This document shows positions 55,245-64,000 of a DNA stretch of 64,000 nt, one piece after another. A program made the translations under genes and the position numbers. Numbering within the stretch: position 1 is the stretch's first letter; every line of letters begins with the position of its first letter. This DNA comes from Apodemus sylvaticus (taxonomy: Eukaryota > Chordata > Mammalia > Rodentia > Muridae). The notes under the pieces are model-generated. The model saw only the letters and a program-made list of their open reading frames with translations, searched no databases and was not told where the DNA came from. The stretch spans positions 91,264,598 to 91,328,597 of the forward strand of contig NC_067481.1 of NCBI RefSeq assembly GCF_947179515.1, given 5' to 3'.

Positions 55245-55375
55245 AGTCCCATTTAGCAGATGAGAAAACTGAGATGAGGTGGCAAAGTAGTTCACTTTGT
55301 CACTCGGCTCTTTGGCACTTTACCACAGTCCCTTTGTCACTGTGGTAAAGTGAGGATTCAAACCGAGATAAGCCC
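55245..55375 (-). repeat. MIR-like SINE containing a perfect hairpin
   Basis: 'cccatttagcagatgagaaaactgagatgaggtggcaaagtag' is the complement of the MIR core and 'tgaggattcaaaccgag' is its tRNA-side complement. Between them lies a perfect inverted repeat of 14-bp arms (55316-55329 and 55339-55352, 9-nt loop). Confidence 0.5.
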
Positions 55376-56380
55376 ACTCCTCCTTTAAGTGACTCATGTC
55401 AAGAGAGGGAAGGGTGGATGCATTCCACCTTTAAGAAGATTAGAAAGTCAGATACCAAACTGCAAAGCCTGGCTCCAGGCTGGATGGTGTAGCACAGGGA
55501 AACTCACTCATCAGTGCTTCCCCGACAGAAGCAGAATTGTGAGCAGCAGATTGCATTTCTTAAAAAGTCATATCAATTTTAAATTTACACTGTGGTTCTG
55601 TAAAGGATGTCTTCATCCTTTGGAAACTCACAGTGGGTACTGGGTGTTGTTAACTACAACTCTCCATATTATTAAGCAAAAGTATCTGTGCTGTGCACAT
55701 GTGCCTGTGTGCACACAATGAAAAAGCAGAGGAGATGAAGTGTTGGCGGAGGATGAATCTGATGAGCACACTCGTGCTTCTGAAGTCATCGCCTGAAGCA
55801 AGTGTGCAAGGCAGGAAGAGGGAAAGGCAGCGGGTGTCATCATGAGCTCATGGGAATTCCCTGAATCCTATTCCATGGATGGTTGACCTTATTCCCCGTG
55901 TGATCCCCCACGCCACCCGGTCTGGCTTCTCTTTAAAGTTCTGCTGCCACTAATCCATCCCTCCAGCTCTGGGTGCCCAGTTGTTAAATAGCTGAAAGCT
56001 ATTCATCATTCCATTCCTAAAGAGCTGCGGTGTGGAGTGTCAATATCCACTACTGGCTGAGATCCTGCTTCTGGGTGAGTTCCTTCCACTAGGGAGAAGA
56101 GCATTGTGGGACGAAGTGGTGGAGGGTGAGAGGCACAAGAGAGCAACGCGTGGACCAATTGCAGAGACTGAAATGGCGAGGGCTGGGATGAACCAGGGTA
56201 GACTCCCAGAGGTGAAGAGAGCCTGCTCTCATACCAAGTCAGGAGCGGGCTGAGGCCGAACCCTGAGATGGGCACAAAGACATGTGATTTTAAAAACTCC
56301 TCCAGTGGGTTATCACTTTTCTGGAAAGTCAATAAACACTGCCAAATAATAATAATGATGAAGATGACAATGATGATGAT
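55376..56380. other. Unique sequence, no gene seen
   Basis: No gene or clear repeat recognised. A short ATG/ATA-rich simple stretch occurs near 56345-56382. Confidence 0.4.
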
Positions 56381-56384
56381 GTCA

Positions 56385-56570
56385 GAAGACATGATTCAGC
56401 AATTAAGAGCACTCACTGTTCTCATAGAGGCCCCAAGTTCAGTTCCCAGAATCTTCCTCAGGCAACTGCAGCTACCTGTAACTCCAGCTCCAGGGCATCC
56501 AAGGTCATCCTCTGTACTTACACACACACACACACACAAATGTAATTAAAAAGTAAATATAATCTTTAAA
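56385..56570 (+). repeat. B2/B3-family SINE
   Basis: 'gacatgattcagcaattaagagcactcactgttctcatagaggccccaagttcagttcccagaatc' is the tRNA-like head and neck. It is followed by 'ctgtaactccagctccagggcatcc', a CA run and an A-rich end. Confidence 0.75.
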
Positions 56571-56937
56571 CATTTTTTTAATGAATGGCAACTGTTGTTG
56601 CTAAAGCCAACATCATCTGGGGTTAGCCAACATTATCACCTTTTGGGTTAGCTTGCCACTCAAAGAAAAAATAGAAATAAACAAAACTGAAGGATTGGAG
56701 GGCTATACTAAATGCTAAGAGCTAAAAATAAAATCTGAATTGCCGAGGATATTTTTCCACATAAAGAAACATGTGAAAATTTCCCTTTTGCACATTGTCA
56801 GAAATAGAAAAATTTTGTATACCAATTCACAAAAAAAATAGAAATAATTATAACTTATAACATTTTGGAAAGTGATGCCTTTAGAGAAGCCACAGGAAAA
56901 AAAAAGTTAAGAACAACCTGTGGAAACGTGTCATAGT

Positions 56938-57033
56938 GCTGCACACCTGTAATCGAATACTCAGAAGGCCAAACAGGAGGTTCAAGAGTTCAAAGCCAGC
57001 CTGTGCTATGCATTCTGTCTCAACAACAAAAAT
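56938..57033 (+). repeat. B1-like/B4-family SINE
   Basis: 'cgtgtcatagtgctgcacacctgtaatcgaatactcagaaggccaaacaggaggttcaagagttcaaagccagcctgtgctatgc' then 'tctgtctcaacaacaaaaa': B1/Alu-like order, diverged. Confidence 0.65.
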
Positions 57034-57127
57034 CTGGAAAATAGTCTGGCTATACAAAACTAAGGAAAAGACTAAGAAAACAGCAGCACACGCATTTATA
57101 GAATATTAAAATAACAATTAGAAAGAT

Positions 57128-57410
57128 GATGCTTGTTACGGACTGGCCTGTGCCCATAATAGTGAAACCCTAATCCACCATCTCCATGTGACAGTATCAG
57201 GCAGGAGTTAATTAGTCAAGGCAAAATGAGATTGTGAATGTGGAAGCATGGTAGACGGTGGTGCAAACTTCACCAGAAGCAAACCCAACAGCATGTTGGA
57301 TTTGGATCTCCTAGCTTCCAGAGCTTCTTGAGCGTTCCACAAACGAGATTCTGTGGTTTAAACTACACAACTCTTGGCACTTGTCTGGCGGCCCAAACAA
57401 ACTAACATAA
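57128..57410 (+). mobile_element. MLT1-type MaLR LTR
   Basis: 'tgttacggactggcctgtgccc', 'gtgaaaccctaatccaccatctccatgtgacagtatcaggcagg', then 'tagcttccagagcttcttgagc' and a terminal 'gcggcccaaacaaactaaca'. These correspond to MLT1 start, U3, 3' part and LTR end. Confidence 0.65.
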
Positions 57411-57529
57411 TTCTCTCACCCAAAAAACATTAGGGAGAAACAATCGCAAAACTAAAGTGTATTTGAAGTATCTTACAGAATAAGAAGAGGATGAAAATTC
57501 AGATTCCTAACTCGCAGTCCCACGCTGGG

Positions 57530-57720
57530 CCCATAGTATTCGTCCAGGCATGGCAGAAAGGCTTTTAGATGCATCGTCTCACCTAATGTCCCCAAATGGA
57601 TGGATATCATCTCTGTCCTTCCAGAGAGACTGAAAACAGAGTCAGGGGCCCAAGTCCCACCAAAAATGGGTGCCTGAAGCCCCGAATTGAACTGAATCTT
57701 GCCCAAATTCACATCGCCAC
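57530..57720 (-). repeat. MIR-like ancient SINE
   Basis: Complement-oriented MIR features: 'gcttttagatgcatcgtctcacctaatgtccccaaatgg', 'gagagactgaaaacagag', 'cttgcccaaattcacatcgccac'. Diverged. Confidence 0.4.
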
Positions 57721-58840
57721 TCTTCGGGTCTACAGACACTCGGTATTTTAAAGCAGTCGACAGTTTGCCTTGGCCGCAGAAGAATGAATGCGTTACTGTG
57801 GAGACAGCGCAGGCAGGCGTGGCCCCAAGCTGAGCGTGATGATTTCCTAAGCTCTCCTCTGCGTCCCTGGGGCAGCTCTACTGTGCTGGGATGCTAACTT
57901 ATTACTTGAGAAGCTTCTTCAGAAAGAGCTCGTTTTGTTTCCTGCCTTGGGACCTGAGCTGACTTCTGAGCAGACACTGGGAGCTTAGACAGGGTTTGCA
58001 ATAGGCCACTGCTGTCTCTATCTCCATCAGACGTTCTGACTTTCCAGCATGGTGTCCTTGTCAAGTTACTCCCACCCTCAGGGTGTAATCTAGCGCCTCT
58101 CACAAGCAGCCAGCTCAGGAGAATCCTAATGGAGAAGCCTCTTTGCAAGGCTCTATTGCGCCTCCTATTGAAATCATACTATTTTTCTTGTATCTCCCTG
58201 AAGTCATCTTGTTTTGACCCGCATCTCTTTGATGCTCCGACCTTGGACTTGCCTCCAGCTTCCCCGCCCCCACCCCCACCCCTCCACCTCACCCTACCCC
58301 CCCCCCCCCCGGCGCTATTTAAGAATTCTTTTGATGCATCCTCCAGACAGTCTTTGCTAAGCCCCAAGTCCTGACTTTAGGTCCATCTTAATCTCTTTGG
58401 AAAGACCCCTCCTCTCCCATGGGGGACCTCTGAGGAGCCGCGAAGCATTGGATCCTTGATTGTTCTTGACCTAGAACGATCATGACTGGAAAATACTGAT
58501 GGACGAATACAGAAAGAGTGGCTGCTTTGCCTTAAGCTCCTGTTCCTGTGATGTGAGAGGCCATTCGGAAATGACCTGGTTATCAAACCAATTTCTAACT
58601 CCACGTCAGCGATTCACTTTGTTTTTAAAAACCTTGCAGGATGTTGTTTGACTTTGATTTCTTCATCTGAAATATACATTGGTGCTCCGTGTCTCCCAGC
58701 GCTATCGAGAAGCTCTAACAGTACAGCAGCTCCCAATACTCTTTGACTTCAGTGAGCACCAAATGGATGCCAGCCACTAAGATGAGCATTCCCTCCAGGG
58801 AGTCTGCTGGGACCTTGTGTCTCCTAGGAATGTCAGAAAC
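57721..58840. other. Unique sequence with C-rich tract
   Basis: No gene recognised. Bases 58260-58312 are a C-rich run. Proline/glycine open frames over it are low-complexity artefacts. Confidence 0.4.
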
Positions 58841-58844
58841 TACA

Positions 58845-58971
58845 TCTACAGATCCGCACCAATATGACTGCCTAAACAAAGCTGAACAGGACAATAGACA
58901 TGCCAACAGCGTAAGGGGCACTTGCCAGGCCTCAAATCTAAACTATGTACCCAATTAAGGAATGATGATAG

Positions 58972-59008
<37 letters not shown>

Positions 59009-59345
59009 AAACACTAAGGGGATAATAAGTTATCTAATACTAAATGGGAAGCCCCAAAGACATACCTACAAATAACAAATAACTTTATACAAACTGAGCA
59101 AGCTATGTATGTGTATATATTATATATTATTTAATAATATATAATAATAAATAGTATAGTACATATTATAAAATATGTTTGGGTGTATGTGCATATATAT
59201 AATGAATTTGAAAGAGTTCAAAGAGGGGTATATTGGAGGGTTTAGAGAGAGGAAAGTAAAGGAGAAAATGAAGCAACAATATTATAATCTCAATCAAATT
59301 AAATAACTTAAAAATATTTTTAAAGAGTATGATTCCTTAAGACAT
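58845..59345 (+). mobile_element. L1 (Lx-type) 3' UTR fragment
   Basis: 'ctacagatccgcaccaatatgactgcctaaacaaagctgaacagg', 'acatgccaacag', 'ttatctaatactaaatgggaagcccc', 'gaatttgaaagagttcaaagaggggtatattgg' and an A-rich end match the old murine Lx L1 3' UTR. A (TA)n run (58974-59006) and an AT-rich stretch lie inside. No ORF2 sequence is attached. Confidence 0.7.
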
Positions 59346-59930
59346 GTTGGATCTGGCTAAATTTGGTGTGTAATGCTATTTATTTTGCAAGATTTTTAAC
59401 AGTAAAGTATAGAATTAAGAACAAAGATTAGGATCCCTGAAGAATCATGATTACAGTCCTTAAAGCCATACTGAGAAGTAAAAGATCAAGCATAAATGAC
59501 CAGGGGCCGCTACCATGGAAACCTGCTTAGACACCTGAAACGTAACTGCTTTTTCAGACAGACGTTGGCTGCACCACAGTGTCTGGGGATCCACAAGCAG
59601 GGTCTAGCTCTAAAATAAGATTTCCGTTTCTTTTGTTGAATGAAATCTGATTACGGAAAAATAAAACGCATCATTTCAAATTTCAGGTCATCTGGCATCC
59701 AGAAGAAGACAGGCGTGAACTGATGAATTTGATTCAAAATCTGGAGTCAGGTGGGATCATTGTAGGGTCTTGAAAGTAGTTTTTTTCCCCTTGAAAATGT
59801 TTAGCAATAGAAGCTAGATCCTGGAACATCCAGCCCTGTAGACATGAATGTCACACCTGCAGAGCCACAGCTGGAGAGGCAGTGTGCAGAGATCAGACAC
59901 AGGACCTTCCACCCAGCCTCACAGCTCACA
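59346..59930. other. Unique sequence, no gene seen
   Basis: No repeat is recognised between the Lx tail and a MIR. It holds an X-box-like half 'ccatggaaac' (59512-59522) among otherwise featureless sequence. Confidence 0.35.
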
Positions 59931-59934
59931 AACC

Positions 59935-60080
59935 ACACCACCTTCAGCCAGTGACCCACCCCCTATGCCTCAGTCTCTCCATTTGTGACACACCATAATG
60001 ATTGTGCTCACCTTACAAGGGCTTCACAGGAGGAGCATATGAGTTAATGATTGCAAAATGTTTGGAAGAGCACCTCATTT
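59935..60080 (+). repeat. MIR ancient SINE
   Basis: Sense MIR: 'cagccagtgacccaccccctatgcctcagtctctccatttgtgac', 'gtgctcaccttacaagggcttcacaggagg', 'gagttaatgattgcaaaatgtttggaagag'. Confidence 0.55.
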
Positions 60081-60935
60081 GAAGTGTTAAGCAGACTGAA
60101 TAATTTCAGGCTAACTCAAAAAGAGAAAATTATAGATTGTAACCTCAGGACTTTGGGACTACTCTGCATTTTGTTACAAAGGTACGGGTGTGAAGAGGGC
60201 ACAAAGAAAATCCTTTTTGTTCCCCCTGTGTTGTTGGCAATTCCTGTGGGGGAGAAATCAATGAGAATTTGATAAACAGTTTGCAGTCCTCCCTGGAAAA
60301 TCCCTAAAATTGATTCCACTAAGATCTTTGACTTTCCAAGTCTTCTATAAAGCAGGCAAAAATAAGCACAGCTTTTCTTTAAGGTAGTAGGAAGTAAAAT
60401 GTCATTATGCCAGTAAAAATACTTTTTAAAGTTACATAAGAGCTTTTAAAACATAAAATAAGATAGCGGTGTTCACTGCAATATCCAGAAACACCATATG
60501 GAATGAAATGGTTCTTAAGGAGCTCAAGACAGTCCTGTCTACCTCACCTGCCTTCTAAATAGAGCCAGCTCTGCTGCCAACTCAAGAGCACCTGTCTAAA
60601 GCTCAGCATATACCGTTCTGCAAGATGTATGCCATCCATAATTGGGTGGGTCCATTGACTCTGATCCTTGCTTCCTTGTCACTGAGACAGTGACATTAAT
60701 GTTCAGGTGGTGGGGTGCTGTGTTAATGACTGAGTGAAGTGGATGAAACCCCAGCATGGCGGCTGACACATTTGGAGCATTCTCACCTCACATGACTAAC
60801 GCTAAGGCTGGATGAGTTAAAAGGAAGTACCTTCCTTGAACTTCCAAATTGTAGGGTCTTATTTTCAACAGGATTCACCTGTGAAGGAATGAGCATTAAA
60901 TCTTACAACTAGATACTCTTTACAGAAGCACAGAA
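60081..60935. other. Unique sequence, no gene seen
   Basis: No gene or clear repeat recognised. Confidence 0.4.
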
Positions 60936-60936
60936 C

Positions 60937-60988
60937 TTGATTGATTGATTGATTGATTGATTGACTGATTGATAGTTGGATGATTGAT
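60937..60988. repeat. (TTGA)n microsatellite
   Basis: About six clean TTGA/GATT units followed by decayed units. It adjoins the tail side of the ID-like SINE on the minus strand. Confidence 0.85.
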
Positions 60989-60999
60989 ATTTTTTGAGA

Positions 61000-61076
61000 C
61001 TACAGTGCTGAGAATGAACCAGGGCTTCCTGCATGCTACATAAACGCTCCACCAGTTGAGCTACACTACCAGTAGG
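61000..61076 (-). repeat. ID-like tRNA-derived SINE, minus strand
   Basis: The plus strand 'gctgagaatgaaccagggcttcctgcatgctacataaacgctccaccagttgagctacac' is the complement of the ID/tRNA-like head. Confidence 0.6.
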
Positions 61077-61510
61077 ATCTTCTTTCCAATCAAGCCTTCC
61101 AGTTGGAAACCATTAAATGCCTGAAACTAGTTAAGAAAGCTGGCAATCCCAGGGAAAAATGGCTACTTCCAGATCTATAAAAAGAAATGACATCATTATA
61201 TCAGACAGCCAGAAAGCCATCTAGAACAGCTAGGGCTTAGACAAAACGAATCTAGAGACATTTGAAAAATTGTCCCACTATTGGTTCCCATTAGCTAAAA
61301 ATAGGACAATTTGAGCATCAATCTAAAGAATAATAATTCAAAGCATTACAAAGTATTAATGATGCTCCAATCCGTGCGTTTATAGAAGAAACTAAAAAGG
61401 ACCACTCTGGCAAGATTATAGGGAACAGTTATGTTTTCAAAGATATCAAAGCAGAGAAGAGCAAACACTATTGCCATGACAACAGGTCCTATGTAATGCT
61501 AAACATGTTT
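61077..61510. other. Unique sequence, no gene seen
   Basis: No gene or clear repeat recognised. Confidence 0.4.
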
Positions 61511-61513
61511 CAG

Positions 61514-61612
61514 GTCAGGTGTGTTGTTGCATACCTACAACCCCAGCACTCAGAGGTGGAGGATTCACAGTTTCTGGCCAGCTTGGGCTACATAGTGGAA
61601 CTATGTCTTTAA
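61514..61612 (+). repeat. B1-like SINE, partial
   Basis: 'caggtgtgttgttgcatacctacaaccccagcactcagaggtggaggattcacag' and 'gccagcttgggctacatagtgg' match the first two-thirds of a B1-like monomer. Confidence 0.65.
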
Positions 61613-61870
61613 GTCAGGCTATGTCTCTGGATGGGAGGACTATAACTAATCAAAGCAAAAGGCAGTGGAATGTGACACTTTCATACATCCCTAATAAAAT
61701 TAATGAGACAATGGTTCTAGTTGATGGTCGATCTTGTGAAACCTCAGGATCTAATGTTCAAATTACAGAAAGTGCAGGGATCAAGGGGTATGAGGAACAA
61801 CCTCACAGAGCTACAGTGAGCAAAACTGAGAACCAGAAAATTTTTTTAAAAAATGTCTTCAATTAAAATA

Positions 61871-62070
61871 ATAGTGTGTGTGTGTAAGAGAGAGAGAGAC
61901 AGAGAGACAGAGAGTGAGAGAGAGAGAGAAGGGGGCAATCTTTGTGAGGGTCTATCTATCTATCTATCTATCTGTCTGTCTGTCTGTCTGTCTATGATGT
62001 ATGAATCTTTTTATATCCCAACGGAAATTATCTAGTGTATGTTTGTGTGTGTATGTGTGTGTGTGTTTCA
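61871..62070. repeat. Compound microsatellite: GT, GA, TCTA/TGTC, GT
   Basis: GT repeats and GA/CAGA repeats (61873-61930) are followed by TCTA then TGTC tetranucleotides (61951-61995). A second GT-rich run lies near 62035-62068. Confidence 0.9.
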
Positions 62071-62229
62071 AAGATAAGTAATTTAAGCCAACTAGGTATT
62101 TGATATTAAAGAAGTATGTCAAATTTTAGGTATGAAGATGATGTTTCAATTATTTTATTTTAACTGAAATCAACATCATATAGCATAAAATAAATCATTT
62201 AAGAACAAAGAAATTGCTGACATTCAGCA

Positions 62230-63290
62230 CACTGAAGATGTTGTATGGCATGTGTTTCAAACTAGTTCCAGAACTTTTGTTTATTGTAACATGAATTCCA
62301 TCCATTCCATTCAGCAGTTGATTGCTCTTCCCTGGACACCATCCCACTATATTGCTCTCTATGGCTGCCCTACTCTGGACATTTCATATAAATGGATCAC
62401 ACAAAATATTCCCCTTATGTCTGATACCTTTCCCTTGGCACATTTTTGAGATTTATATGTTGTATAGTATATGTCAGCTCTTGCTTTTTACAACTGAAAT
62501 ACTCCATCCCATGGTTACAGTACAATTTGTCCTTTCACTTTCTGGTAGATCTTTACTCCATTTTCCTATCTTAGCTATTCCATGGCATTGTTGTTATGAA
62601 CAGGTTGAACATTGGTTTGTTTGAACACCTGTTTCAAATTGTTTTGTATACATATCCACAAGTGGAGTTTCCAGATCATCTATATTTAGTTTTTTGAGAC
62701 CCCACCAGACTATTTTCACAGGAGCTATACATTCCCATCGCTAGTAGACAAGGATTCCCATATCCTTGTCATTTTCCTCAGTGTTCCCAGTGTAACTGCC
62801 CTACTGTGTATAAAGTGGCTAGGACCTATATTGTCCTAGTGATGATTGATATGAAATCTATGCTCTCTGCTTGGTCATTTTGATTTCCTCCTGGACTTTT
62901 TAAAATTAGTTGTTTCTTCTAATTATTGCATTATAAAATTCTTTATTTATTCTGGACCTAAGATTCTTATTAAATATTGAATGTGTAAATAGCCTCTCTT
63001 GTTCAGTAAATTGTCCTTTTAACTTTTTTTTGATAATGTTGTTTGGTATATAAAGGTTTTTAATTTACTTATTAACTTACCAATACTTGTTGTTTTCTGG
63101 TATTTGTGGTTCATATCTAATAATTCATTGCTGAATTGAAAGTCTAGGAATTTTTCTTCTGTGTTGTCTTCTAACAGCTACAAACTATTATCTCCTACAT
63201 ATATGAGCTATTGATCCACCCTAAGTTTGTGTGTGCTAGGAGGTAAAGTGTTGTTGTTTTACGTGTAGGCTAGTTTGCTATAAGAGTTCT
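62230..63290 (-). repeat. Ancient L1 3' portion, about 1 kb, minus strand
   Basis: The plus strand gives the antisense phrase order of an old mammalian L1. It includes 'ctggacatttcatataaatggatcac', 'gttatgaacaggttgaac', 'cacaagtggagtttccagatcat', 'ccaccagactattttcacaggagc', 'tacattcccatcgctag', 'ttctttatttattctggacctaag', 'tattgatccaccctaag'. All coding frames are decayed. Confidence 0.75.
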
Positions 63291-63381
63291 CATTTAGAGA
63301 AACACAGAACACTTAACAGATGAATGGGAAGGTTTACATTTCTAAAACAAAATCGTATTGGAAGGAAAGATGCAGGAAAAT

Positions 63382-63557
63382 AAGACTGCTCATAGCCGGG
63401 CAGTGGTGGCTCACGCCTTTAATTTCAGCACTTGGGAGGCAGGGGCAGGCAGATTTCTGAGTTCAAGGCCAGCCTGGTCTACAGCCAGGGCTACACAGAG
63501 AAACCCTGTCTTGAAAAAAACAAACAAAAAAACAACAAACAAAAAAGAGTGCTCATA
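63382..63557 (+). repeat. Young B1 SINE with target-site duplication
   Basis: B1 body 63395-63544: 'gccgggcagtggtggctcacgcctttaatttcagcacttgggaggc' through 'ctacacagagaaaccctgtcttg' and an A-rich tail with CAAA units. Flanks AAGACTGCTCATA (63382-63394) and AAGAGTGCTCATA (63545-63557) differ at one base and are the target-site duplication. It lacks part of the middle ('gagtgagttccagga'). Confidence 0.93.
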
Positions 63558-64000
63558 ATTCTGTCATCTTTGAAGTGAGAGAATAAGTTTAGGGGGTTCA
63601 TAATGCCAGCCAGTCTACCTCTATAAATATTCTTAAAAATCGTCCTCACTGAAATGAAAGCATCGTTTATTAGAAAGCATCCAGTTGCAGATGAAAATGC
63701 ACAATGTCTGAAATTCATTTCAAAGTAACTTTGATGAGGGGAGGAGTCTGATGCACAGGAAATGGATTGCTCGCGGGCTGACGGTTACTGAGACCGTGAT
63801 GATGGACGTGGGTTCATTCTACTGATCTCTGCTTCCTTGTGAATTTGGAAACAAATCACAGCTTTTGAAATGCAGTGTATAACTCGTTGCCCAACAGTGA
63901 GTCTCTTTCCAGATGAAGACAAGAGGATCTAGGCTGTGGGGCGGGCAGTGTTAGAATCTGGTATGTATTGTTCTCAAGAGCTGGGAAAAGCCAGATTTCC
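63558..64000. other. Unique sequence to window end, no gene seen
   Basis: No gene or clear repeat recognised. Confidence 0.4.

Noticed and set aside
58260..58367. Proline/glycine-rich frames
   Set aside because: Encoded by a C-rich simple tract only.
60937..61076. Possible tRNA gene from the tRNA-like head near 61 kb
   Set aside because: It is an ID-type SINE remnant: diverged arms, no intact cloverleaf, A-rich/TTGA tail.

Overview
This window is mammalian, from a murine rodent (mouse/rat group). It carries the full set of muroid interspersed repeats: B1, B2/B3, B4/RSINE1 and ID SINEs, URR1 hAT elements, Lx-type L1 3' sequence and rodent ERVK LTRs. These lie on a background of ancient mammalian MIR, MLT1, Tigger-like and old L1 fragments. 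There is no operon-like or microbial signal. Species is not settled. The young L1 has a short 3' UTR and an unusually long ORF1, so I would not insist on Mus musculus; another murine genus is possible.

The window reads as intergenic or deep intronic DNA. The only long protein-coding genes are the two open reading frames of a nearly full-length LINE-1 at about 18.80-24.37 kb. ORF1 (423 residues) encodes the RNA-binding coiled-coil chaperone. ORF2 (1274 residues) encodes the endonuclease/reverse transcriptase. All catalytic and Cys-motif residues I can place are intact. A second, 5'-truncated L1 tail and a third short tail piece follow directly, which looks like a nested insertion with an unusually long target-site duplication. 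The recognisable L1 5' UTR is only about 160 bp.

Layout. 0-5 kb: mostly unique. 5.1-6.1 kb: RSINE1, a rodent LTR-like repeat, then a CA-rich block with a perfect 52-bp duplication. 8-12 kb: B1s, MIRs, a CTT tract, and a 475-bp GAAA/GGAA array between a B1 and a B3. 12.7-18 kb: MLT1, a URR1 with its target-site duplication, TATC repeats, an excellent p53-type site. 18.1-24.7 kb: old L1, B4, then the young L1 complex. 25.3-26.2 kb: URR1 and an ERVK LTR with a tRNA-Phe primer site. 27.8-31.4 kb: MaLR LTR, a 55-bp duplication, a minisatellite. 32-46.5 kb: scattered SINEs and simple repeats, a transcript-like minus-strand segment near 38 kb. 46-52 kb: interrupted CA satellite, a fragment of the same LTR family, a CCG-rich Kozak-like site, an AT-rich homeodomain-type block, and one candidate coding exon on the minus strand. 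53-64 kb: URR1, Tigger-like, MLT1, Lx 3' UTR, a 1-kb ancient L1 and a fresh B1.

I found no convincing new multi-gene system. The most unusual items are the L1 with an expanded ORF1 coiled coil, the triple L1 tail, and several candidate regulatory or exon signals that need comparative data.
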